From assembly GCA_948471095.1 (NCBI GenBank), contig CAOKRG010000003.1:1-64000 (forward strand): a stretch of 64,000 bases of DNA, given 5' to 3'. The translations under genes and the position numbers were made by a program. Shown here one piece after another: positions 43,391 to 52,035 of the stretch (positions are counted from its first letter, which is position 1; every line of letters begins with the position of its first letter). The notes beneath the pieces are model-generated. The model ran no database searches. It was not told the origin of the DNA and worked only from the letters and a program-made list of their open reading frames with translations. This DNA comes from an uncultured Oscillospiraceae bacterium (GTDB lineage Bacteria > Bacillota > Clostridia > Oscillospirales > Acutalibacteraceae).

Positions 43391-44231
43391 GAACGCGGGC
43401 GTTACCCAGTCCATAGACGGCGTGCCGTTCCGGCTGGCCGCGGCTTTTGACTTCGGCTTTCTCAAAAGGTACGGCCAAGTTTTCAAGGTTTTCGACGACC
43501 AGGATTCCGGCAATATCTGCTTTGGAGCGCAGAAGGACGGCCAGCGGCTGTTTGTCAAGTTCGCGGGCGCGCCCACTTTGCGGGGTGCGGATTCTCCCGC
43601 GGCGGCTGTGGAGCGCCTAAAGGCTACCCTGCCCGTGTACCGGGATTTGCAGCACCGGAGCCTCATCCAGCTGGTGGAGGCGGAGAAGATAGGCGGCGGC
43701 TTTGCCATGGCGTTCCGCTGGGCCCGGGGCGATTGCATGGGCCGCATGTACCCAGAGGCCCACGCCCGGTTTATGGCCCTGCCCCTACAGGACAGGCAGC
43801 GGGTGTTTCTGGATGTTCTGGACTTTTTGGACTATGTGAACGCCCAGGGCTACCTGGCGGTGGACTTTTACGACGGCAGCATCCTCTATGATTTTGAGAG
43901 CGGCCGGACCACGGTCTGCGACGTCGACTTTTTCCGCCGGATGCCCTGTGTGAACGATATGGGGCGCATGTGGGGCAGCGCCAAGTTTATGTCGCCGGAG
44001 GAATACCGGCTGGGCGCTGTGCTGGACGGGCGAACCAACGTGTACACGGCCGGGGCCATGGCTTTCGCCCTGTTTGGCGGCTTTGTCCGCGGCAGGGAGG
44101 CCTGGCAGCTGGACGAAAAGCGGTTTCAAGCGGCGTCCCGGGCGGTTTCCGATGACCCGGCCTCCCGTCAGGCCTCCATTGGGGAGCTGAGAGAGGAGTG
44201 GGAGCGTGGAGCTGCGGAAAATCACATTTGA
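43380..44231 (+). CDS. Protein-kinase-like fold protein
   Basis: The protein has 283 residues and resembles small bacterial Ser/Thr-kinase-like proteins: FVKF near residue 60 could be the ATP-lysine strand, DFYDGSILYDF near 162 matches a catalytic-loop position, and CDVDFF near 181 a DFG-like metal site. The expected HRD is not present as such, so activity toward proteins is uncertain; it may phosphorylate a small molecule. It overlaps both neighbours, the Fur-type regulator and an acetyltransferase, forming a tightly coupled trio. Confidence 0.65.
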   Translation: MQSENAGVTQSIDGVPFRLAAAFDFGFLKRYGQVFKVFDDQDSGNICFGAQKDGQRLFVKFAGAPTLRGADSPAAAVERLKATLPVYRDLQHRSLIQLVEAEKIGGGFAMAFRWARGDCMGRMYPEAHARFMALPLQDRQRVFLDVLDFLDYVNAQGYLAVDFYDGSILYDFESGRTTVCDVDFFRRMPCVNDMGRMWGSAKFMSPEEYRLGAVLDGRTNVYTAGAMAFALFGGFVRGREAWQLDEKRFQAASRAVSDDPASRQASIGELREEWERGAAENHI

Positions 44232-44682
44232 CAATATAGATGAAATCATCGCCCTGACGGTTGGGGAGGGCCAACAGAATTTTGTGGCCCCCAATGTAGA
44301 GAGCCTTGCGGAAGCCTATGTGGCGGTGAGCGGAGGCTTCACGGCCCAGCCCTTTGGCATATATGAGGAGGACCGGCCCGTAGGCTTTGTGATGTTCGGC
44401 TATGGCAGCCTGGAGGACCCGGACGAGCCCCCAGTGGCGGCGGGAAACTACTGCCTGTGGCGCTTTATGATCGACCAGAGCCGCCAGGGGAAGGGCCTGG
44501 GAAAGCGGGCGCTGGAAGCCTGCCTGGCCTATGCGCGGACCCTGCCCTGCGGCCCGGCGGAGTATGTGTGGCTCAGCTATGAGCCGGAAAACGCGGCAGC
44601 CCGGGGCCTCTACCACAAATTTGGCTTTCGGGAGAACGGCCAGATGTGCGGGGAGGAAATTGTGGCGGTTTTAAAGCTTTAA
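44206..44682 (+). CDS. GNAT-family acetyltransferase, BltD-like
   Basis: The protein has 158 residues. Motif A reads DQSRQGKGLGKRALE, and YHKFGFRENG is motif B. WLSYEPENAAARGLY is typical of spermine/spermidine acetyltransferases of the BltD/PaiA type. GTG start with a GAGGAG site inside the upstream gene; overlap 26 nt. Polyamines are a plausible but unproved substrate. Confidence 0.75.
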   Translation: MELRKITFDNIDEIIALTVGEGQQNFVAPNVESLAEAYVAVSGGFTAQPFGIYEEDRPVGFVMFGYGSLEDPDEPPVAAGNYCLWRFMIDQSRQGKGLGKRALEACLAYARTLPCGPAEYVWLSYEPENAAARGLYHKFGFRENGQMCGEEIVAVLKL

Positions 44683-44692
44683 CTTTGGTAAG

Positions 44693-44707
44693 AAGCGCAT
44701 AGCGCTT
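44693..44707. promoter_or_regulatory. Palindrome before rubrerythrin
   Basis: AAGCGC-ata-GCGCTT lies 45 nt upstream of the rubrerythrin start, just before TATACT (44724-44729), a possible -10 box. It could be an operator; no confident -35 is visible. Confidence 0.35.
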
Positions 44708-44752
44708 TGAAATATCCATATACTATACTTAAAAACAGGAGGAAATGTTACG

Positions 44753-45292
44753 ATGAAGTATGTTTGCAGTGTCTGCGGCTATGTCCACGAGGGGGACTCC
44801 GCTCCCGAGAAGTGCCCGGTGTGCGGCGCTCCCGCTTCCAAGTTCAACGCCCAGTCCGGCGACATGGCCTGGGCCGCCGAGCATGTGGTGGGCGTGGCCC
44901 AGGGTGTGAGCCAGGAGATCCTGGACGGCCTGCACGCCAATTTCCAGGGCGAGTGCACCGAGGTGGGCATGTACCTGGCCATGGCCCGCGTGGCCTTCCG
45001 CGAGGGCTATCCCGAGATCGGCATGTACTGGGAGAAGGCCGCCTATGAGGAAGCCGAGCACGCCGCCAAGTTCGCCGAGCTGCTGGGCGAGGTGGTCACC
45101 GACAGCACCAAGAAGAACCTGCAGATGCGGGTCGAGGCTGAGAACGGCGCCACCGACGGCAAGACCCAGCTGGCCAAGCTGGCCAAGGAACAGGGCCTGG
45201 ACGCCATCCATGACACCGTGCACGAGATGGCCCGGGACGAGGCCCGCCACGGCAAGGCTTTCAAGGGCTTGCTGGAGCGCTATTTTAAGTAA
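44753..45292 (+). CDS. rbr: Rubrerythrin (N-terminal rubredoxin domain)
   Basis: The protein has 179 residues. A rubredoxin-like iron site (C5-x2-C8 and C21-x2-C24) comes first, then the diiron four-helix domain with [18 protein letters not shown] and [10 protein letters not shown] ligands. This is the reversed domain order common in anaerobic Clostridia. It reduces hydrogen peroxide using electrons from rubredoxin. AGGAGG site upstream. It is followed by a small protein and a rubredoxin, a plausible peroxide-defence operon. Confidence 0.93.
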   Translation: MKYVCSVCGYVHEGDSAPEKCPVCGAPASKFNAQSGDMAWAAEHVVGVAQGVSQEILDGLHANFQGECTEVGMYLAMARVAFREGYPEIGMYWEKAAYEEAEHAAKFAELLGEVVTDSTKKNLQMRVEAENGATDGKTQLAKLAKEQGLDAIHDTVHEMARDEARHGKAFKGLLERYFK

Positions 45293-45300
45293 GGCGCCCT

Positions 45301-45519
45301 ATGGATATCAACCAGAAGATCGAAGAGCTGGTAGAGCGGATTAAGAGCGACAAGGCGCTTCAGGAGGGCTTTCTCAAGGAGCCCATCCCCACCTTGGAGA
45401 AGCTTTTAGGCGTGGACCTGCCAGAGGAGCAGCTTAAGCAGATTGCCGAAGGGGTTAAGGCCAAAATCCATCTGGACAAGGCGGGGGACTTCATCGGCGG
45501 CCTGCTGGGCAAAAAATAA
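45301..45519 (+). CDS. Small protein between rubrerythrin and rubredoxin
   Basis: The protein has 72 residues, helical and charged. [23 protein letters not shown] recalls Nif11-like or peptide-leader helix patterns, ending in GGLLGKK, but no adjacent maturation enzyme exists. The ribosome site is weak (AAGG). Its position between two redox proteins suggests a role in that operon. Family not assigned. Confidence 0.6.
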   Translation: MDINQKIEELVERIKSDKALQEGFLKEPIPTLEKLLGVDLPEEQLKQIAEGVKAKIHLDKAGDFIGGLLGKK

Positions 45520-45538
45520 TCAGAGCGAGGGAACAAAT

Positions 45539-45694
45539 ATGGACAAGTATGTATGCCCCTGCGGCTATGTATACGACCCGGCCGTGGGCGATCCGGACAA
45601 CGGCGTTGCCCCCGGCACCGCCTGGGAAGACGTGCCCGAGGACTGGGTGTGCCCTGTGTGCGGCCTGGGCAAGGACTCTTTTGAGAAAGAGTAA
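45539..45694 (+). CDS. Rubredoxin with a C-x-C first knuckle
   Basis: The protein has 51 residues. The sequence is rubredoxin throughout ([34 protein letters not shown]), but the first iron knuckle reads C6-P-C8-G rather than the usual CxxCG; the second is normal at C38-x2-C41. It should carry one mononuclear iron and pass electrons to rubrerythrin. The one-residue deletion is in frame, so it is not a sequencing frameshift of the rest. The start follows GAGGG. Confidence 0.9.
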   Translation: MDKYVCPCGYVYDPAVGDPDNGVAPGTAWEDVPEDWVCPVCGLGKDSFEKE

Positions 45695-45702
45695 ACAAGC
45701 GG

Positions 45703-45737
45703 AAAAAGGACTGGACCACAGGGCCTGGTCCTTTTTT
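45703..45737 (+). terminator. Terminator of the rubrerythrin operon
   Basis: AAAAAGGAC pairs with GTCCTTTTTT, with further pairing inside. Confidence 0.85.
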
Positions 45738-45772
45738 GTTTTTTTGAAACCATGCAGCTAGGAGGAAGGAAC

Positions 45773-46588
45773 ATGAAAAAGAAGAGATCAGAGGATTCCA
45801 GTAAAATAGGCGGTACGCCAAAATTCATTTATGTGCTCGTAGGACTCGTTATCGTCTTTCTAATTGTGGTCCAGGTGCTGTTCTCCCTGCCCGCTTCATC
45901 GGAGCTGTTTCGGGCGAAATGGGAAGCCGGGGACCTGCTGGCCTTTGTGGGGACCATGGCCTTGGGGCTGATCACCGTGCAGCAGACCTGGAAAGCCAAC
46001 GCCATGAGCCAGCGGCTGATGGACCTGGAGGAGAACCGCTGCAAGCTGGAAACCCGGCCCTTCATTATGGCGGAGGACTGGGCGGCGGAGCCGGGGGACC
46101 CGGAGAAGATTTTGCACCCCAATGAGAAGAACATAGCCTATGTCAACGTCATTGCCAGCCAGGACCCACTGGATAATCTCTGTGTAAAGCTCCGCGTGGT
46201 AAACACGACCCAGGCCTTTGAGACCGTTTCCTATGACGGCGCGGCGTATGCCCGCAAAAAGCAGGAGCTGCCCTGGATCCATTCCTACACCAATGTGACC
46301 AACCCCAAGCTGCGGCTGCAGCCCGGGGAGGGGGGAGACTTCGTCTTCTGGGGCGCGCGGCTGGAGCTGGAAGACTCCATAAAAAACGAGTTTATCCGGT
46401 TCCGCTTTCTGCTGGAAAACCGGTTCGGGGAGCGGTATCAGGAGGATTTTGAGGCCCTCGCCATTTTGCGGGAAAGGCACGGGGAAGGGGAAGCGCCCTT
46501 CTTGAGCTTGGCGGTGCAGGATTACCGCATTGGAAGGTTTGTGAAAAAAGGGAGCGGCACGGAGCTGGTCTGGGAGGAGGCCCGGTGA
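45773..46588 (+). CDS. Uncharacterised two-helix membrane protein
   Basis: The protein has 271 residues. Two membrane helices lie at about 15-45 (FIYVLVGLVIVFLIVVQVLF) and 60-80, then a short coiled coil (MSQRLMDLEENRCKLETRPF) and a soluble beta-rich domain. The layout is common in phage- or stress-linked membrane proteins of unknown role. AGGAGG precedes the ATG. It is a single gene after the rubrerythrin operon. The next 309 nt hold only a putative promoter for the response regulator. Confidence 0.65.
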   Translation: MKKKRSEDSSKIGGTPKFIYVLVGLVIVFLIVVQVLFSLPASSELFRAKWEAGDLLAFVGTMALGLITVQQTWKANAMSQRLMDLEENRCKLETRPFIMAEDWAAEPGDPEKILHPNEKNIAYVNVIASQDPLDNLCVKLRVVNTTQAFETVSYDGAAYARKKQELPWIHSYTNVTNPKLRLQPGEGGDFVFWGARLELEDSIKNEFIRFRFLLENRFGERYQEDFEALAILRERHGEGEAPFLSLAVQDYRIGRFVKKGSGTELVWEEAR

Positions 46589-46811
46589 GGGAAGCGCGGG
46601 GCGCTCGGGGCATTTCCTGCTGGAAGCCCGCAGAGACTCTCCAAAGCGTTTCGGTTTTTTGTCCCCAGAGGCAGTGCGAAAGTAGCAAAGCCCGGCCCCG
46701 ACTGCGCTGGCGGCCGCTTCATTTCAGCCTATGCGTAAGCGTGGCCTGGGCTGCGCCGCGGGCGCGAATTCCGAACCGGTCGCGAGTGCAGGCCACCCCT
46801 CCCGACGCGCA

Positions 46812-46840
46812 TTGATTTCGTTCGGGAAAATAGTCATAAT
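46812..46840 (+). promoter_or_regulatory. Promoter of the two-component system
   Basis: -35 TTGATT (46812-46817) and -10 CATAAT (46835-46840), spacer 17 nt, ~55 nt before the regulator start. Confidence 0.55.
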
Positions 46841-46897
46841 GAATTGCGGATGCTTTCAAAAAGAGGCAGAACGCTACAGGGAAGGAAGAATACCTGC

Positions 46898-47560
46898 ATG
46901 AAAAGAATCCTTATCATCGAAGACGACGGCGCGATCCGCACAGGGCTGTGCCGGTCCCTTTCCTCCGATACGATGGAGGCGGCGGGCGCGGAAGACCTGG
47001 CCTCCGCCCGGCGGCGCTTGGCGGCAGAGCGCTTCGACCTATTGCTTCTCGACTGCAACCTCCCGGACGGAAACGGCGTCGACTTCTGCCGGGAGCTCAC
47101 ACAAAGCATGACGCTCCCGGTCGTCTTCCTTACCGTGCGCGACTCGGAGCTTGACGAGGTTTCGGCGTTTCGCGCCGGGGCCTGCGACTACGTGAAAAAA
47201 CCCTTCTCCCTGATGGTACTGCGGGAGCGCATCGCCGCCCTGCTGGAGCGGGCTGAGCATCGCAGCGACCTCTACGTGGACCGGCGGTACCGGTTCGACT
47301 TTGGAGCGATGGACTTTTTCGTGGACGGCGAAAGGGTATACTTGGGCGCTACGGAGTGCAGGCTGCTGGCGGCGCTGGTGAAAAACGCGGGCAATGTGCT
47401 CTCCCGGGCGGCGCTGACGGACGCTCTCTGGGAAGGCGGCGAAGAGCTCAACGAGAACGCGCTGTCGGTTGCGGTCAGCCGCCTGCGGGGGCGGCTGGGG
47501 GAGAAAAGCATCAGCACCATTTACGGGCTGGGCTATGTGTGGGTAGGTGACAGGGGATGA
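46898..47560 (+). CDS. OmpR-family response regulator
   Basis: The protein has 220 residues. The receiver domain has acidic pocket EDD near residues 8-10, phosphoacceptor D52 in LLLLDCNLPDG, and K near 101 in DYVKKPF; the C-terminal winged helix reads NENALSVAVSRLRGRLG. It is paired with the next gene's histidine kinase (ATGA overlap) and probably controls the ABC exporter downstream, as in BceRS-type antibiotic-sensing modules. Confidence 0.9.
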   Translation: MKRILIIEDDGAIRTGLCRSLSSDTMEAAGAEDLASARRRLAAERFDLLLLDCNLPDGNGVDFCRELTQSMTLPVVFLTVRDSELDEVSAFRAGACDYVKKPFSLMVLRERIAALLERAEHRSDLYVDRRYRFDFGAMDFFVDGERVYLGATECRLLAALVKNAGNVLSRAALTDALWEGGEELNENALSVAVSRLRGRLGEKSISTIYGLGYVWVGDRG

Positions 47561-48510
47561 CGCCGCTTTTCATCTTGGGATGGCTTGTCCTGACCTTGGC
47601 GTTCTGCCTTGTGAACAGCCTTACTGTGGGCAGCATCTGGCCCACCGCTTGCTACGCGCTGCTGACCGGCTTAATGGCCGCGGGTTTTGCATCATATGAG
47701 AGAGAACAGCGGCAAAAGCTGCTGGACGATGTGCAAAAGACGTTGGAAGGCAAAGACGATTTCGCGGTTTCCGAAAGGGAGATCGCGCCGCTGGCCCGGC
47801 AGCTCAAGCTGAAGCGCGGCGAGGAGGAGTCCCGGGACCGGCGCGTGACGGAGAGCTACCGCAACCTAGCCTCCCTGGTCTCCGACATCGCCCACCAGTG
47901 CAAGACGCCCCTGACCGCCGCTAAAATGTACGCCGAGCTGCTGCCGGCGTCTCCCGAATCCGCCGCAATCGTTCAGCAGACGGACAAACTGCAATTTCTT
48001 CTGGACGCGCTTGTAAAGCTCTCCCGCTGTGAGGGCGGGCTTATTGAGGAAAACGTGCACCCCGCCGAAAACTCCGTAGAGGCTCTGGTGTCTCAGGCTT
48101 TATCAGCCGTAGTGCCAGAAGCCGAGAGCAAAAACATGGTTCTCGCCGCAGAAATCCCCCCGGAACTGACCGCCATATTCGACCCGCGCTGGACCGCCGA
48201 AGCGCTGGGCACCATCCTCGACAACGCCGTGAAATACGCGCCGGAGGGCTCTAAAATCACAGTCTCCGCCCAGCGCTACGACCAATTTATCCGCCTGGAT
48301 ATCCTGGATCAGGGCCCGGGCATACCCGAAGACGAGCTGCCGGAAATTTGGAAGCGCTTCTACCGGGGCAGAACCACCCGGGACGCCTCAGGCGTGGGAA
48401 TCGGCCTTACCCTCTGCCGGATGATCGTCCAGGCCCAGGGCGGGCGGGTGCTCTGCCAGAACCGGGAGGGCGGCGGCTGCCGGTTCAGCATTTTTCTTCC
48501 GGCGGAATAG
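47557..48510 (+). CDS. Sensor histidine kinase, short-input type
   Basis: The protein has 317 residues. Two membrane helices near 5-45 are separated by almost no extracellular loop, as in intramembrane-sensing kinases linked to ABC transporters. The phosphoacceptor is H113 in SDIAHQCKTPL; the ATPase domain has LDNAVKYAPEG, DQGPGIP and GVGIGLTLC. Such kinases sense flux or state of the partner transporter. It overlaps the response regulator gene. Confidence 0.9.
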   Translation: MTPLFILGWLVLTLAFCLVNSLTVGSIWPTACYALLTGLMAAGFASYEREQRQKLLDDVQKTLEGKDDFAVSEREIAPLARQLKLKRGEEESRDRRVTESYRNLASLVSDIAHQCKTPLTAAKMYAELLPASPESAAIVQQTDKLQFLLDALVKLSRCEGGLIEENVHPAENSVEALVSQALSAVVPEAESKNMVLAAEIPPELTAIFDPRWTAEALGTILDNAVKYAPEGSKITVSAQRYDQFIRLDILDQGPGIPEDELPEIWKRFYRGRTTRDASGVGIGLTLCRMIVQAQGGRVLCQNREGGGCRFSIFLPAE

Positions 48511-48512
48511 GG

Positions 48513-48568
48513 AATCTTTCAAAACTGAAAGATTTCGTTACGGTCTGGAAAGATTCGTTTGCTATAAT
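48513..48568 (+). promoter_or_regulatory. ABC exporter promoter with repeated regulator sites
   Basis: -10 TATAAT is at 48563-48568 with no good -35, typical of activated promoters. Upstream are direct repeats GAAAGATTTCGTT (48527) and GAAAGATTCGTTT (48548), offset 21 nt or two helix turns, and an inverted copy AATCTTTC (48513-48520) facing the first repeat. This suits OmpR-family regulator dimers. Confidence 0.62.
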
Positions 48569-48598
48569 GGTGAAAAATCATAAAGAAAGGGCAAAATC

Positions 48599-49282
48599 AT
48601 GCTTATACAAACGAATCAACTGACAAGGGTTTACGGAAACGGAGAAAATGCACTGCGGGCCCTGGATAGGGTAACGCTATCTGTAGAGCGCGGTGCGTTT
48701 GTTTCTGTGGTGGGTTCCAGCGGCAGCGGCAAGAGTACGCTTCTGCATCTGTTGGGCGGTATTGACAGGCCTACCGAAGGAACGGTAACGATTGACGGTA
48801 CAGACCTCTACTCCCTGGCCCCCGACCCCCTCACCATCTTCCGGCGGCGCTATATCGGTTTCGTATTCCAAAGCTACAACCTGATTCCCGGGCTGAACGT
48901 CTGGGAAAACATCACGCTGCCCATGGGGCTGGACAAGCTGAAGGCCGACCGGGAGGAAACCGAACAGCTTCTCTCCACCCTTGGCATTTACGAAAAACGG
49001 TATGCCCTGCCCTCCCAGCTCTCCGGTGGACAGCAGCAGCGGGTGGCCATCGCCCGAGCCCTTGCCACAAAGCCCCACATCGTCCTGGCCGACGAGCCCA
49101 CAGGGAACCTTGACAGCAAGACCAGCCTTGAAGTCATGCTCCTTTTGGAAAAGCTCAACCGGGAGCTGTCCCAGACCATTGTCATGATAACCCACAGCGA
49201 GGAGCTGGCTCAGATGACCGCCCGGCGCATACGCATCGAGGACGGGCGCATTATTTCCGATAGCGGGGAGGGCTCAAAATGA
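48599..49282 (+). CDS. ABC transporter ATPase, MacB/BceA type
   Basis: The protein has 227 residues. Walker A GSSGSGKST, signature LSGGQQQRVAIARAL, Walker B IVLADEPTGNLDS and a switch His in ITHSEEL are all present. Length and sequence are those of LolD/BceA-like ATPases that drive FtsX-type permeases. It overlaps the permease gene by 4 nt (ATGA). Confidence 0.93.
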   Translation: MLIQTNQLTRVYGNGENALRALDRVTLSVERGAFVSVVGSSGSGKSTLLHLLGGIDRPTEGTVTIDGTDLYSLAPDPLTIFRRRYIGFVFQSYNLIPGLNVWENITLPMGLDKLKADREETEQLLSTLGIYEKRYALPSQLSGGQQQRVAIARALATKPHIVLADEPTGNLDSKTSLEVMLLLEKLNRELSQTIVMITHSEELAQMTARRIRIEDGRIISDSGEGSK

Positions 49283-51834
49283 TTTTCCGGCTTGCCCGCT
49301 TGCAGATACGCTCCCACCGGCTGCGCACCGGGTTTGTGGCAGTGGCGGTGGTGCTCACGGCGGTGCTGTACATGACGGTGATAAGCTTCGCCTACTGCGC
49401 TGTGGATTCTGTACAGCTCTCCAAAATGCTGGCGTTTACCTCCGATGTGCACGCGTTGATCGTTGATACCGGATATTCTATCTCCGGGGAAGCCTTGCGG
49501 GAGGAAATTCAGAGCGCCCCCGAGGTTTCGGAAACATTTCTTGCAGCGTATGCCCCTGTGCACTGGGAGGAGCCGGCAGAGGCGAACAGCATAAGGCAAG
49601 GGTTTGGGATGGCTTTTGTGGACAGGGAGGGCATCCTTCCCCACCACTTTATGACAATGACCGAGGGCCGGTTCCCCCAAAGGTTAGACGATATTATGCT
49701 CTGCCGGGAAGCGTTCCCCACGCTTTCCATTGGCGATCAGGTCCGTTTCTTTATTATAAGCGCGTATACCCCAGAGCCGATGGTGAGGGAGAGGACCTAC
49801 ACGGTTTCTGGTTTCTATCACAGCGACGCGGATTCCCCGCCCCCGGCGGTAGCGCTGTATGGAGAGAACGTGGCAGAGGAATTGGAACTGAGCGTCATGA
49901 TGAACTTTCACAGCAGCTTCGGGATAGAGCAGCGGTTGGACGCGGTCTTGGAACGGCTGTCCCCATGGGAGCTCCCCGGGGAGGAGCCGCGCACACAAAT
50001 CAACAACGCCTATGTGGGTGCGGATTTGGGCAACTTACTCCAGCCGGGCAACGTTCTGCTGATACTCTTGGTGATAGGAGTGCTGTTCTTCGCGGCGTTC
50101 CTGCTCATCTACAACGTCTACTCCATCGCACTGACCCAGGACATGCGCGCCTTCGGGCTCTTGAAGGTCATCGGCATGACACACTGGCAGATGAAAAAGC
50201 TGACGCTGATGCAGACCGGGCTCATTGCCTGCGGGGCGCTGCCCGTGGGGCTTCTGCTGGGATATTTCATTGGGTTCCGGCTGCTCGCCCCTGTGTTTAT
50301 GAGCATGAGCGGAGAGGTGCTGCCCTATCGGTTCAGCCCGATTATTGTCCTGCTCAGCGGGGGGCTTACGCTGTTTACGCTGTTCTTCTCGGCGCTGCGG
50401 CCCCTGGCACGTATCAAGAAAATGACGCCCATACAGTCGATCTCTCCCGAGCCGGAGGGCAAAGCTCCCAAAAAGGAAAAGCGCCGGGAGGCCCCTGCCT
50501 CCCCCAGAAGCCTGGCTATGGCGGGGCTGCGTCGAAGCCGTGGCCGGATGCTGGTCACTTCCCTCTCGGCGGTGGTGTCCGTGCTGCTGTTTGTGATGGT
50601 GGGTGGGCTTACGGATATGATTGTGGACGTGGAAAGGGTCGGGATGTTCGACGTGGAGCTGGGGCTGGGGCTGGGGAACCGCAGTGGCCATATCCCTGAT
50701 GCACTTACGCAAATCTCAAGCTTCATTGCGGTGGAGCCGGATATGATTGAGGAGCTTGCCGCGTCTGATACCGTGGAGGAAATGCAGTTTCTGCGCTTTG
50801 GGCAGGTAGAGGTAGATATTTCTCCCAGTCTGGAAGAGAGCCTTCGCTCGTTTCTGGCGCAAAAAACAGAATATGAGTGGGAGCGTGAGAAGTACCAGGA
50901 TATTCTTGACAGCGGCAGGATAAAAACCGCCGTTCTCTCCATCCCCGACCAGCTCTGCCGGGATATTGTGGTGTACCGGGATGATAGAAGCAAGTCTTTT
51001 CACTATGACGGGGAGGAACTGTACGACGGCAAACATGTCCTGTGCGTTTTCACAAAAAACGAGCTGGAGATTCTCCCGGATATACAGTTTTCCTCTGGGG
51101 AGGCGCTTTCCTCAGACGGCTTAAAAAGAGAATATGAAGTCATCCCTGCGGAGCTGTCCTCTGGCCTCTGGACAGCTCTGGCGGAAATTTGCGGGGATCC
51201 CATGGCGAATCACTTCGGCGTAGAGGAAGTGTATTTCCTGCTGCCCGAGAGCGTCTTTGAGAGAGAGTTCCCGGACGCTCCGGTATTCAAGGTGCTTGTG
51301 AACGCGAAAGAGGGCATGGAAGATGACCTGCTCGAGGAAGCGCAGGCTCTGATTGAGGGGCGCGGCGTGGGCTCCGGCGACACAAGGTTCGAGTATGATG
51401 TGGGAGGCAGGCTCACCGACATGATAGAATTGCAGGAAAGGCTGGGCGCCATCCAGCTTACCGGCTACAGTCTGTGCGGGATCATCTTCCTGATTGGGCT
51501 GATGAACATGGTGAACAGCGCCCTCACCTCCACGGTGCTTCGGCGGCGTGAGTTCGCCATGCTGGAGACCGTGGGCATGACCCGCGGGCAGCTGAGGCGG
51601 ATGATGGTGTACGAGAACAGCGTGGGCGGGGTGTTCGGGCTCATAGCCTTTGCGGCCGGGTCGGCTTTACTCAACGTGCTGCTAGCCTGGGGCTTTGGCG
51701 TGGAGGCCACGGCGGTTTCCCTGCCTGCGGTAGGGGTGTTGGTTCTGCTGTTCGCCGCCGGGTGGCTGGCGGGGGAGGTTTCATGTAGGACAGTCACCCG
51801 CGCCTCGTTGACGGAGCGGGTGAGAGAGGAGTGA
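49279..51834 (+). CDS. FtsX-domain ABC transporter permease
   Basis: The protein has 851 residues. One N-terminal membrane helix and an extracellular domain precede an FtsX-type three-helix core at about 255-370, then a charged linker, another helix near 430, a second long extracellular domain, and the last FtsX core at ~730-845. The two-FtsX layout resembles MacB/YtrF-like mechanotransmission exporters rather than the 10-helix BceB with one large loop. Possible roles are peptide antibiotic defence or envelope lipid handling. It is controlled by the upstream two-component system by inference. Confidence 0.85.
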   Translation: MIFRLARLQIRSHRLRTGFVAVAVVLTAVLYMTVISFAYCAVDSVQLSKMLAFTSDVHALIVDTGYSISGEALREEIQSAPEVSETFLAAYAPVHWEEPAEANSIRQGFGMAFVDREGILPHHFMTMTEGRFPQRLDDIMLCREAFPTLSIGDQVRFFIISAYTPEPMVRERTYTVSGFYHSDADSPPPAVALYGENVAEELELSVMMNFHSSFGIEQRLDAVLERLSPWELPGEEPRTQINNAYVGADLGNLLQPGNVLLILLVIGVLFFAAFLLIYNVYSIALTQDMRAFGLLKVIGMTHWQMKKLTLMQTGLIACGALPVGLLLGYFIGFRLLAPVFMSMSGEVLPYRFSPIIVLLSGGLTLFTLFFSALRPLARIKKMTPIQSISPEPEGKAPKKEKRREAPASPRSLAMAGLRRSRGRMLVTSLSAVVSVLLFVMVGGLTDMIVDVERVGMFDVELGLGLGNRSGHIPDALTQISSFIAVEPDMIEELAASDTVEEMQFLRFGQVEVDISPSLEESLRSFLAQKTEYEWEREKYQDILDSGRIKTAVLSIPDQLCRDIVVYRDDRSKSFHYDGEELYDGKHVLCVFTKNELEILPDIQFSSGEALSSDGLKREYEVIPAELSSGLWTALAEICGDPMANHFGVEEVYFLLPESVFEREFPDAPVFKVLVNAKEGMEDDLLEEAQALIEGRGVGSGDTRFEYDVGGRLTDMIELQERLGAIQLTGYSLCGIIFLIGLMNMVNSALTSTVLRRREFAMLETVGMTRGQLRRMMVYENSVGGVFGLIAFAAGSALLNVLLAWGFGVEATAVSLPAVGVLVLLFAAGWLAGEVSCRTVTRASLTERVREE

Positions 51835-51921
51835 TGTTAGGAATGAGCATAAAGGAGGGATGTGATGCGTTTCACAGTTAAATTTTGCGGGTTTTCACAT
51901 AAATTCACAATGAGTTTCTAC

Positions 51922-51950
51922 TTGTGTAAAATTATTATAGGCAGTATAAT
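51922..51950 (+). promoter_or_regulatory. Promoter of the secreted duplicated-domain protein
   Basis: -35 TTGTGT (51922-51927) and -10 TATAAT (51945-51950), spacer 17 nt. Confidence 0.68.
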
Positions 51951-52035
51951 AAAAATGACGGCAAATAATGGAAAGGAGGAAGAAGCTCAATAAGCAAGAC
52001 GCCGCAAACAAATACCACAAAAGGAGGCAAAGATT

